Origin: Oscillospiraceae bacterium
Lineage (GTDB): Bacteria > Bacillota > Clostridia > Oscillospirales > Acutalibacteraceae
Length of the DNA: 37,643 nt
Direction: 5' to 3'
NCBI GenBank assembly: GCA_029227055.1
Contig: JAQXZE010000027.1
Location: forward strand, 1-37,643
A program made the position numbers and the translations under genes. Shown here one piece after another: positions 26,577 through 32,759 of the stretch; positions within the stretch are counted from its first letter, which is position 1, and the number at the start of each line of letters is the position of its first letter. Below the pieces are notes generated by a model that was not told where the DNA came from, did not search any database, and worked only from the letters and a program-made list of their open reading frames with translations.

Positions 26577-26793
26577 ATATAAAATCGATTTATATTTTTT
26601 ACAGTAAATTTAGAAACCAGATTTATTGTCAAATGTTGTTTTTTTCAAAAAACGACTGCAAAAAATCCCCTTTTTAGAAAAATTTTTTCATCCTTATTTT
26701 CGACATTTTACGATATTTTTCAAACAATTTTTACATCATTTTAATTTACATAATATTTTATTCAACCAATATTCATAAAAAGCGATTTTCCAC

Positions 26794-26884
26794 TTTTCCA
26801 CCGAGTTATCCACTGTTTTTTAGGTTCAAAAGGGCATATTTACCGATTTTTACCATATTTTTTGTTCATATCTCGGTGGATAAC
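26794..26884. repeat. Dyad with paired DnaA-box-like motifs
   Basis: TTTTCCACCGAG (26794-26805) and CTCGGTGGATAA (26872-26883) are 12-base arms with one mismatch and a 66-base spacer. Overlapping this, GTTATCCAC (26805-26813) and GTGGATAAC (26876-26884) form a second inverted pair. The TTATCCACT and GGTGGATAA sequences are each one base off the DnaA-box consensus TTATNCACA, on opposite strands. Confidence 0.45.
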
Positions 26885-26995
26885 TTGAATAACTTTTTGG
26901 GTTATTTCGGTTTACATAATACTTTTTTATTGCAAAAATAGTTAAAATTTTGTAACTTGATTTTTTAAAATTACCCGTTCTAAAATTCAATCCTT

Positions 26996-27376
26996 TTAGA
27001 AGAGGATATAAAGAAGCGCCAATAATAGCTTTCGGTCTGCCTTTTCGTTAAAAAGCAACAAAAGCAGTCCTAATATAAGGGTTATATCCTTGTCTGTTTT
27101 AAGAAAATTAAAGGGTAAATTTAAAGTGTTTTGATTTGAAGAGCGTTTGGTGTTAGGTTTTATTTTTTCTATATTTTTTTCTAAGGTTTCTTTTAGAGGT
27201 TCAGGTTGCTCTGAAACCTCCTCTTTTTGCCTCTTATCTCGTTGCAATTTAATAAAATCGGGTGTTGGCGGCATTGAATGACGCCCATTATAAAGCCCTG
27301 AGCGGCGCTGCATCTCGTTCATACGCTCAATCGCTGCTTGTTGTTGCCTTATAAACTCATCGTCGATTTGGCTCAA
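26996..27376 (-). CDS. Small protein with C-terminal hydrophobic hairpin, unknown function
   Basis: The 126-residue protein starts at TTG (27376), behind GAGGGGGG. The first ~90 residues are charged and probably disordered or coiled (QQQAAIERMNEMQRR, then a K/E/P-rich run). The last ~30 (ITLILGLLLLLFNEKADRKLLLALLYILF) form two short hydrophobic helices joined by a charged turn, as in some small membrane-associated clostridial proteins. I do not recognise a family. It is the third gene of a leftward set, 17 bp behind the second. Confidence 0.6.
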   Translation of the reverse strand: MSQIDDEFIRQQQAAIERMNEMQRRSGLYNGRHSMPPTPDFIKLQRDKRQKEEVSEQPEPLKETLEKNIEKIKPNTKRSSNQNTLNLPFNFLKTDKDITLILGLLLLLFNEKADRKLLLALLYILF

Positions 27377-27393
27377 GGCTATCCCCCCTCTTC

Positions 27394-27747
27394 TTAAAAG
27401 TTTATAAGTCCGCTATCCTTGATAAGCGGCCATAATTCAAGTATTTTTAAAATTTTAACGGCAGAATCCACCTTTTTCTTCTTTTCATCGCTGAGATGCG
27501 GCTTTAAAGCCAATAATAACTCCGAACGGCTGTCTTTCTCGGCAGAGTTAAGCCTTGAAAAAATTTTTATCAGCCTTTGCATATCGTCAGCCTCGATACC
27601 CTCTACCGCACTTAAAAGACCTGTTTGCTCCCCGCCTTGCTTTTTCTCCTCAGGACCTGACAAAAGACTTTCCGCCATCGCCCGTACTCTGTTCATACTC
27701 TCAGGGTCACTGAGTATTTCTGAAAGTTTTTCGCTTAGTTCATCCAT
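27394..27747 (-). CDS. Small charged helical protein, unknown function
   Basis: The 117-residue protein is almost entirely helical and charged (MDELSEKLSEILSDPE; RLIKIFSRLNSAEKDSRSEL; LKPHLSDEKKKKVDSAVKI). It has no signal peptide, TM segment or Cys. Its ATG overlaps the stop of the upstream gene by 8 bp and has no ribosome site of its own, so it is probably translated by coupling. This points to a joint role for the first two proteins. Confidence 0.65.
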   Translation of the reverse strand: MDELSEKLSEILSDPESMNRVRAMAESLLSGPEEKKQGGEQTGLLSAVEGIEADDMQRLIKIFSRLNSAEKDSRSELLLALKPHLSDEKKKKVDSAVKILKILELWPLIKDSGLINF

Positions 27748-27982
27748 TACCGAAAAGTTTTGCTAAAAGCTCCTTTGCAGCAGAGCTTGAAAGCATCTCC
27801 TTTGCTTTATTTTTATCGCTAAGAGCCGCCGACAGTTTTTGTCGGTCCTCTTCCCCCAAAGCCGAAAACAACTCTGACATATTACCTTTTGCCGCATTTT
27901 CAAGTGCTGATTTGCCGAGTTTTCCCCCTGAGGACGCGATAATCGTATTAATAAATCTTTCCTTATCAATGTTATTAGCCAT
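27740..27982 (-). CDS. Small helical protein, unknown function, first of three
   Basis: The 80-residue protein is soluble, helical and Ala/Lys/Ser-rich (ERFINTIIASSGGKLGKSAL; EEDRQKLSAALSDKNKAKEM; AAKELLAKLFGNG). GGAGGGG lies at good spacing before the ATG, and a TATAAT lies about 20 bases further up. The three genes are arranged like a small co-regulated cluster, divergent from the phosphoesterase. I cannot assign a family. Confidence 0.65.
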   Translation of the reverse strand: MANNIDKERFINTIIASSGGKLGKSALENAAKGNMSELFSALGEEDRQKLSAALSDKNKAKEMLSSSAAKELLAKLFGNG

Positions 27983-28000
27983 TGAAATCCCCTCCGTTTT

Positions 28001-28028
28001 ATTATATAATGTAAGATAATCTTCAAAA
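28001..28028 (-). promoter_or_regulatory. Candidate promoter of the three small genes
   Basis: On the minus strand TTTTGA (28023-28028) and TATAAT (28001-28006) are 16 bp apart, about 20 bases before the first start codon. Confidence 0.35.
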
Positions 28029-28081
28029 CTAATTCTTATACCATATATTATGTAAACAATATGCTTTATATGAGGTAAAAA

Positions 28082-28561
28082 ATGCGAATTGTTGTAATTT
28101 CAGACTCTCATAAAAACTATCGTATAGTAGAAAAAATTATAAAAGAGCAAAGTAGCGCAAAGCACATATTTTTCCTAGGGGATAATGTGGCGGATATTGA
28201 AGATTTTGCTTTTGAATACACCGATAGAACCTTTCATATCGTATCAGGAAACTGCGATTTCTTTTCCACCTACCCTGTTTGCGACCTTGCTAAAATCGGT
28301 GATACAAGCATTCTTTTTTCACACGGTCACACCTTTGGTGTAAAGGGCAGCACCTCGCACATTTTATCGGCTGCCACCACGCGTAACTGCAAAATAGCAC
28401 TGTTCGGTCACACACATATCCCACATATATCTTATGAAAACGGAGTATATATTGTTAATCCCGGCTCCTGCTCGGTGTCCCGTCAAGGACCTAACACCTA
28501 TGCGGTTATTGATATTGAGAAAAACGGAATTATGCCGATAATTATGGAAGCAAAATTTTAA
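28082..28561 (+). CDS. YfcE/MJ0936-family metallophosphoesterase
   Basis: The 159-residue protein matches the small calcineurin-like phosphodiesterase family in length and in all metal-binding motifs: D8-S-H10, G33-D-N35, G56-N57-C-D59, H81-G-H83, G109-H110-T-H112 and N126-P-G-S129. It uses two divalent metals (often Mn) to split phosphodiesters; the physiological substrate of the family is not settled. Many Firmicutes relatives sit next to nucleotide-salvage genes, but here the next gene is a cation exporter, only 17 bp downstream, suggesting co-expression and perhaps a metal link. GAGG precedes the ATG. Confidence 0.9.
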   Translation: MRIVVISDSHKNYRIVEKIIKEQSSAKHIFFLGDNVADIEDFAFEYTDRTFHIVSGNCDFFSTYPVCDLAKIGDTSILFSHGHTFGVKGSTSHILSAATTRNCKIALFGHTHIPHISYENGVYIVNPGSCSVSRQGPNTYAVIDIEKNGIMPIIMEAKF

Positions 28562-28578
28562 AGGTTGAGGTGATTTAT

Positions 28579-29745
28579 ATGACAAATCTATTACTTAAGC
28601 TAGCCCTTAAAAACAAGGGCGGTGCCGAAACTTCTTCGGGCAGAGCCGCTGTAGGCAGTCTTTCGGGTGCGGTTGGCATAACATTAAACCTTATTTTATG
28701 CCTTGCAAAGCTTATTATAGGAAATATTTCGGGCTCGATATCCATTACTGCCGACGCTCTTAATAATTTATCCGATGCATCAGGCTCCATCGTCACCCTT
28801 TTAGGCTTCAAATTAGCCGAAAAGCCCGCCGACCTCGATCACCCCTACGGTCACGCAAGATTTGAGTATTTATCAGGTCTTGCCGTTTCTGCTATGATAA
28901 TTTTAATCGGCTTTGAGTTGCTTCGAAGCTCGGTAGAAAAAATTATCAATCCCTCATCTGTCGCCTTTTCTGTTCCGCTCGGATTAGTTTTAGGTATTTC
29001 AATTCTCGCTAAATTATGGCTTGCCATATTTAATAAAAAGCTTGCCCGTCTTATAAATTCTTCAGCTCTTGCTGCCACCTCGTCGGACAGCCGAAACGAT
29101 GTTTTAGCCACCTCCGCGGTTTTATTTGCAGTAATTATAGAAGCTATCACAGGCTTTAAGGTAGACGGATATGTCGGTCTTTGTGTTTCTGTATTTATCC
29201 TCTATAGTGGAATTATGCTTGCTAAAGAAACAATCAGTCCGCTTTTAGGCGAAAACGCTTCCCCCGAGCTTTGTAAAAATATTATTGAAGTGGTAAATTC
29301 TCACGAATTAGTGCTAGGATACCACGATTTAATGGTGCACGACTACGGCCCCGGTCAACGATTTGCAAGCTTACATGTTGAAATGGATGTAATGGAAGAC
29401 CCTATGGTCTGCCACGGCGTAATTGACGAGCTTGAACGAGAGTGTTTAAAGAAGCTAGGCGTTCACCTTGTTATCCATTATGACCCCATTATAACAGGCG
29501 ATAAAGAGCTTGACACCGCTAAAAAAATGGTTTTGGATATACTTTCTTCATTTGATAGCCGTCTTTCGATACACGATTTCAGGATGGTTAGCGGCGCCGA
29601 ATACACTAATCTTATCTTTGATATCGCTATCCCCTATGAGCTTTCTGAAAATGATGTAAAATCCTATCTTGACAGCAAGCTTAATGAGCGAGGTGACAAA
29701 AAATATTACACCGTTATAACCTTCGACTGCGAGGGCTTTAATTAA
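28579..29745 (+). CDS. Cation diffusion facilitator (CDF) family efflux transporter
   Basis: I choose ATG at 28579 (388 residues), since GAGGTGAT sits at correct spacing; a GTG three codons earlier lies inside that ribosome site. The N-terminal ~200 residues hold six TM helices. The TM2 site is DALNNLSDASGS, followed by the conserved loop DHPYGHARFEY, and TM5 carries SDSRNDVL. The C-terminal ~170 residues are the cytoplasmic dimerisation domain (HDLMVHDYGPG; SLHVEMDV) plus an extra segment, making it longer than FieF-type CDFs (about 300). It should export Mn, Zn, Fe or Co against protons. The Asn in the TM2 site differs from D-x-x-x-D and would affect metal choice. It is probably co-transcribed with the phosphoesterase. 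Confidence 0.9.
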   Translation: MTNLLLKLALKNKGGAETSSGRAAVGSLSGAVGITLNLILCLAKLIIGNISGSISITADALNNLSDASGSIVTLLGFKLAEKPADLDHPYGHARFEYLSGLAVSAMIILIGFELLRSSVEKIINPSSVAFSVPLGLVLGISILAKLWLAIFNKKLARLINSSALAATSSDSRNDVLATSAVLFAVIIEAITGFKVDGYVGLCVSVFILYSGIMLAKETISPLLGENASPELCKNIIEVVNSHELVLGYHDLMVHDYGPGQRFASLHVEMDVMEDPMVCHGVIDELERECLKKLGVHLVIHYDPIITGDKELDTAKKMVLDILSSFDSRLSIHDFRMVSGAEYTNLIFDIAIPYELSENDVKSYLDSKLNERGDKKYYTVITFDCEGFN

Positions 29746-29751
29746 GTATAT

Positions 29752-29800
29752 AAAAAAAGAAAGCTGCCGCGGTTTAACGCCACGGCAGCTAATTTTATAT
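29752..29800. terminator. Bidirectional terminator (CDF gene / orphan minus-strand RNA)
   Basis: AGCTGCCG (29762-29769) and CGGCAGCT (29783-29790) form a strong GC-rich stem. On the minus strand it is followed by TTCTTTTTTTA and on the plus strand by AATTTTATAT. It ends both the CDF transcript and the rightward-starting minus-strand RNA. Confidence 0.8.
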
Positions 29801-30059
29801 ATTTATTTTTTAATACTCATCAAAGGAACTTTAACTAAAATTTTTAACTGTACATTGGTACCACCCGAAACTCAAATTTTTGTATCCATTTTAACTCTAA
29901 TCATAACATCACCGAGTTATCTATATAAATTTCCTTTTTCGGATTAAATTAAATTTTATAAAGTTTGCTGAGAGTAGTTACTATTTCATTGGAATCACCA
30001 AATTCAAAAATTTTTTGAGTTTGGCTTTCTTACTTCATTGGACTCACCTCTTTCTCTTT

Positions 30060-30107
30060 TTATTTAGCTTTCTGTGCAGGTGGGGTTTCCATCTTCACTG
30101 TCCTCAC
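30060..30107 (-). other. Module A short frame of the orphan RNA
   Basis: Read from GTG at 30107 it encodes MRTVKMETPPAQKAK. The ribosome site AAAGGAAGG fits the later GTG at 30098 (VKMETPPAQKAK) better. It has no resemblance to anything I know and may be a real micropeptide or a relic. Confidence 0.3.
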
Positions 30108-30133
30108 CTTCCTTTCTCTCTTTCTCTGGCTTT

Positions 30134-30162
30134 ATTATACCGTACAATTTCACAAATGTCAA
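30134..30162 (-). promoter_or_regulatory. Perfect consensus sigma-A promoter of the orphan RNA
   Basis: On the minus strand TTGACA (30157-30162) and TATAAT (30134-30139) are 17 bp apart, matching the consensus at all 12 positions. It points into the stretch without genes, which is why a functional RNA is likely. Confidence 0.8.
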
Positions 30163-30213
30163 GTGTTTTGTTGATAACTTTTATGTAAAATTACAAATTT
30201 TCTTCAAAAAACT

Positions 30214-30266
30214 AAAAAAACAGCCCGTTTTACCGCCTTTTAAAGCCGATTTCGGACTGTTTTTTA
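30214..30266 (-). terminator. Terminator after the Stealth-type gene
   Basis: Arms around 30214-30227 and 30253-30266 pair on AACAG(C/T)CCG-type sequence, and the minus strand ends in a T run. It directly follows the stop at 30271, separating this gene pair from the orphan RNA promoter. Confidence 0.65.
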
Positions 30267-30270
30267 TTAT

Positions 30271-31266
30271 TTATAATTCAAATTTTGATTTGTTAGGGAA
30301 GCGTTTTTCTAGAATTTCTTTTAAAAATTTCTTCTCTTTTTCAAAATCTATATCAACATTATCGTCGCTGAAACACGCCATTGGAATTTTTTTAGAAATT
30401 ACAGCGCTTTTGATTTTTTCGTCGTCCTCACCGATGATATAAAACTCGCCTCGTTTATAATTCGCAGGAGAGAACTTGCCCTTTACCATCTGCCTGTACC
30501 TTATGAGCCAATGATTGATATCGCTGCTGTCCCTGAGTTTATTGTGGCAAATTTTATCGAGCGCCTCTCCGCTCTCATTCCATAAAACCTCCCACTCGCT
30601 TTTGAGATAACTAAAGGGGATATGTGGGTCGTCAAAGCCTGTAAAATTCGAAAACGGCAGTAAATAAAGATTGTAAAGAGACTTAAAACCGTATTTTAAA
30701 TTAAACCACTTTGAAAAGTTCTTAAACATAACCGACCTTTTGTTATACTTTTTATTAAGCCACTCAAGGTCGTTAGCCATTATATGACCGATACCGCCGC
30801 TTTTATGAAACTGCAAAACATTCTGAAGAGCCGCATCGCACGGAAGTCCCTTTTTAAAGAAAAAGTCCTCATTTACTTTCTTTAAAAAGAAAAAGTCGTC
30901 ATTAGCGAGTATAAAACGCTCGGATAAATCCTCAATTCTATGAAGATTTAACTCTATAACATTAGAATTAAAGGTGGGTAAATATTCACTCGGTATATAA
31001 TCGGTATGCTTTATGATGTTTAGTTTTTCGTGATTTACATTTAAAAACTCGGGCAAATGACCCCAAGTTATAAAATGAATACGGTTTATAAAGGGCAGGC
31101 ATTCCTCAACCCCCCTAAACCAATACTTCATAATATCCCAATCACGATAGCGGATAATTCTGTCGTCACCATTTGTTATACCGAGTGCCTCTGCCTTCTC
31201 TCTTTGCCACTCTTTGTCGTTTCCGTCAACCCAAGTGACAACCAAGTCTATCGGATACTTCTCCAA
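30271..31266 (-). CDS. Stealth-family sugar-phosphate transferase (capsule/phosphoglycan synthesis)
   Basis: The 331-residue protein opens with IDLVVTWVDGNDKEW (6-20), the Stealth CR1 signature. CR2 follows (about 40-130: YWFRGVEECLPFINRIHFIT; NSNVIELNLHRIEDLSERFI; ANDDFFF), and a CR3-like block around DDPHIPFSYLKSEWEVLWNE. Stealth proteins join hexose-1-phosphate units through phosphodiester bonds in capsules and teichoic-like polymers. No signal peptide or TM segment is seen, so it is cytoplasmic. The start is TTG at 31266, behind AAAGGGAGGG; no better in-frame ATG exists. It lies 14 bp after a glycosyltransferase gene, so both probably act on one surface phosphoglycan. Confidence 0.88.
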   Translation of the reverse strand: MEKYPIDLVVTWVDGNDKEWQREKAEALGITNGDDRIIRYRDWDIMKYWFRGVEECLPFINRIHFITWGHLPEFLNVNHEKLNIIKHTDYIPSEYLPTFNSNVIELNLHRIEDLSERFILANDDFFFLKKVNEDFFFKKGLPCDAALQNVLQFHKSGGIGHIMANDLEWLNKKYNKRSVMFKNFSKWFNLKYGFKSLYNLYLLPFSNFTGFDDPHIPFSYLKSEWEVLWNESGEALDKICHNKLRDSSDINHWLIRYRQMVKGKFSPANYKRGEFYIIGEDDEKIKSAVISKKIPMACFSDDNVDIDFEKEKKFLKEILEKRFPNKSKFEL

Positions 31267-31280
31267 AATTATCCCTCCCT

Positions 31281-32351
31281 TTAGATTAGAGTTTTTAAAA
31301 TAAGCTCGTCACTTTTTTCTGAATGGTTAACATCGTAGCCGGCATCTATAATTTTTTCTCTTAAAATTTTGCGTTCACATTTTGAGAGCTCTAAGAGTTT
31401 TTCTGCCCAAAGATTATGCGGTAAATCGAGGCTCATAAACTCTACTCTGCCTGTTATATCGGTCTCTTTTGTTATGGCATCACTTAAAAGGCAGAAAAGA
31501 CCCGATGCTTGCGCCTCAATCGCTACAATGGGTAGTCCCTCATAAAAAGAGGGCAAGAAAAATACATCTGCCGCCGCTAAAAGCTCGGGTATATCGGCTC
31601 TTTTTCCTAAGAAAAGCACATTTTTTTCTACCCCGATTTTTTTAGCGTAATCTATAACCTCGGCTTCCATTTCGCCCGTTCCTACCGACATAAACAAAGC
31701 ATCAGGCTCGAGCTTTAAAAGGGAGGCGAAAATATCGAGCATACCAAAAGGGTTTTTTTGGTTTGAAAGTCTGCCTATATGGCAGATAAGAGGTACATTA
31801 CCAACGCCTAGCTCTGCCCTTTTTTCTTCGCGGCAGCTATCAGATAAAATAAATTTTTCGGTATCGATAGCGTTAGGTATGATACCAACACCGCTATCAC
31901 TTCCAAACATATAATTAGCCGCCGTCTTAGAGCAGGCAAGTTTTTTATTTGTAAACAGTTTTAAAAAAGGCTTGCAAACCTTATGAAGAGTAACCTTGTC
32001 GGTATCGGAATTGTGAGAATGGGTGACGATTTTGCGACCTAGCATAAAGGGTACAATCTGAGTTACGGCAGCGCCTGCATCGAGAATATTAAAATAAACG
32101 GTTTTATACTCGGGATGAGCTTTTAAAATACGCCAAAATCCGCTTAAATGCGAAAAAAGCTTTTTGCCCTTAGGGGCTATAAAATAGATTTCAGAGCCTA
32201 AAGCCTCTATCACTTCTCTATGGGCGATATCGGGAAAATCAGTAACAAAATCAAAGGCTACCCTATCCTTTAGCCGCTTTGCAACATTTATTAAATACGT
32301 TTCTATTCCGCCGGGATTATCGGTCATACCGTAAACCAAAACTCGTTCCAT
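31281..32351 (-). CDS. Group 1 (GT4-type) glycosyltransferase
   Basis: I choose ATG at 32351 (356 residues, MERVLVYGMTDNPGGIETYL), because the TTG start four codons earlier lies inside the GAGG ribosome site. The protein has the GT-B fold pattern: N-terminal GGIETY loop, the middle strand PLICHIGRLSNQKNP (phosphate-binding Arg/Lys region near 200-215), LFLGKRADIPELLAAADVFF and the E-x7-E motif EGLPIVAIE (about 280). It transfers a sugar from a nucleotide donor to a growing glycan at the cytoplasmic face. Together with the Stealth gene it forms a two-gene cluster for capsule or wall phosphoglycan. Confidence 0.88.
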   Translation of the reverse strand: MERVLVYGMTDNPGGIETYLINVAKRLKDRVAFDFVTDFPDIAHREVIEALGSEIYFIAPKGKKLFSHLSGFWRILKAHPEYKTVYFNILDAGAAVTQIVPFMLGRKIVTHSHNSDTDKVTLHKVCKPFLKLFTNKKLACSKTAANYMFGSDSGVGIIPNAIDTEKFILSDSCREEKRAELGVGNVPLICHIGRLSNQKNPFGMLDIFASLLKLEPDALFMSVGTGEMEAEVIDYAKKIGVEKNVLFLGKRADIPELLAAADVFFLPSFYEGLPIVAIEAQASGLFCLLSDAITKETDITGRVEFMSLDLPHNLWAEKLLELSKCERKILREKIIDAGYDVNHSEKSDELILKTLI

Positions 32352-32416
32352 ACCGTACCTCAAGTATATATTAATAGTAATATTATTTTTAATACTACAC
32401 TAGACTTAACCATACA

Positions 32417-32638
32417 ATGATTATAATGGTTTTTTCGAAGCAGTTCCTCTGCTTCGAATAGCCGATTTATCGGCGTTACAAAACGCAGTTGTGTTTTGTA
32501 AAATAACTATTTCAATGATTGTTTTGCAAATTCCAACCTTAATGCAATCATAAGTTGCTTGTCAATGACAATTGACAAGCAGTAAATCAATTTACTGAGA
32601 AACAATTACAATTGTTTCTCAACTACTTATGATTATAA
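32417..32638. mobile_element. Multi-hairpin repeat element, possibly MITE-like
   Basis: Six perfect hairpins stand in a row: 32435-32457 (stem TCGAAGCAG), 32461-32474 (GCCGAT), 32476-32501 (TTACAAAAC), 32557-32580 (GCTTGTCA), 32581-32596 (AGTAAAT) and 32597-32620 (GAGAAACAATT). The set is bounded by a 10-bp direct repeat, ATGATTATAA at 32417-32426 and 32629-32638, that could be a target duplication. It has no coding capacity and separates the glycosyltransferase gene from the citrate synthase operon. Confidence 0.55.
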
Positions 32639-32697
32639 CAAAGCAAAATATTAAAGTCAACAGAATGTGTTTTGGCCTATTTTACGGCATTTTTCTG

Positions 32698-32726
32698 TTG
32701 ACAAAATACTTGGATAATAGTATAAT
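32698..32726 (+). promoter_or_regulatory. Perfect consensus promoter of the citrate synthase operon
   Basis: TTGACA (32698-32703) and TATAAT (32721-32726) are spaced by 17 bp, matching the consensus at all 12 positions. Transcription would start near 32733, inside the operator, about 27 bases before the GTG start. Confidence 0.85.
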
Positions 32727-32741
32727 TGTATACAATTATAC
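32720..32741. promoter_or_regulatory. GntR-type operator: 22-bp perfect palindrome over the -10
   Basis: The 20-base core TATAATTGTATACAATTATA is a perfect palindrome, with one more G-C pair outside it. Its centre, TTGTATACAA, fits the TnGTnnACnA pattern of FadR-subfamily GntR operators. It contains the -10 hexamer and the likely start point, so binding would exclude RNA polymerase. The operon's second gene encodes an FCD-type GntR protein, so it is the obvious ligand. Confidence 0.75.
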
Positions 32742-32759
32742 AAAGGACGGTGAGTACTC

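Larger units (their letters stand above)
26331..26995. other. AT-rich intergenic region without genes
   Basis: I see no supportable ORF. The region holds the terminator at 26545-26576 and the dyad at 26794-26884, described separately, embedded in homopolymer-rich sequence. It may be the long 3' end of the small-gene transcript reading leftward from 26996. Confidence 0.5.
29752..30127 (-). ncRNA. Orphan transcription unit: candidate small RNA / minimal-ORF array
   Basis: A consensus promoter (30134-30162) and a strong terminator (29752-29800) delimit about 375 bases on the minus strand that lack any normal ORF. Inside are four similar modules at 30096-30112, 30036-30050, 29987-29999 and 29853-29865, built around GGTGAnnCCAATGAA. 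Each has a start codon followed closely by a stop: (A) GTG-AAG-ATG and nine more codons, (B) ATG-AAG-TAA, (C) ATG-AAA-TAG, (D) ATG-TAC-AGT-TAA. Modules A and B carry good ribosome sites. A 13-bp palindrome lies between B and C (29998-30010 with 30012-30024). It matches no RNA family I know; 6S, SRP, RNase P and tmRNA hallmarks are absent. Confidence 0.5.

Noticed and set aside
26395-26995. Chromosome replication origin
   Set aside because: Only two near-consensus DnaA boxes are present, and no dnaA, dnaN, rpmH or gyrase gene is near. It is kept as a dyad only.
29853-29865. GGGTGGTACC on the minus strand resembling a T-box riboswitch core
   Set aside because: The following GCG, the stem I motifs and an antiterminator partner are missing, and no aminoacyl-tRNA or amino-acid gene lies downstream.
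30074-30442. Plus-strand 122-codon frame
   Set aside because: It overlaps the Stealth gene, its terminator and the orphan promoter, and its composition is random-like.
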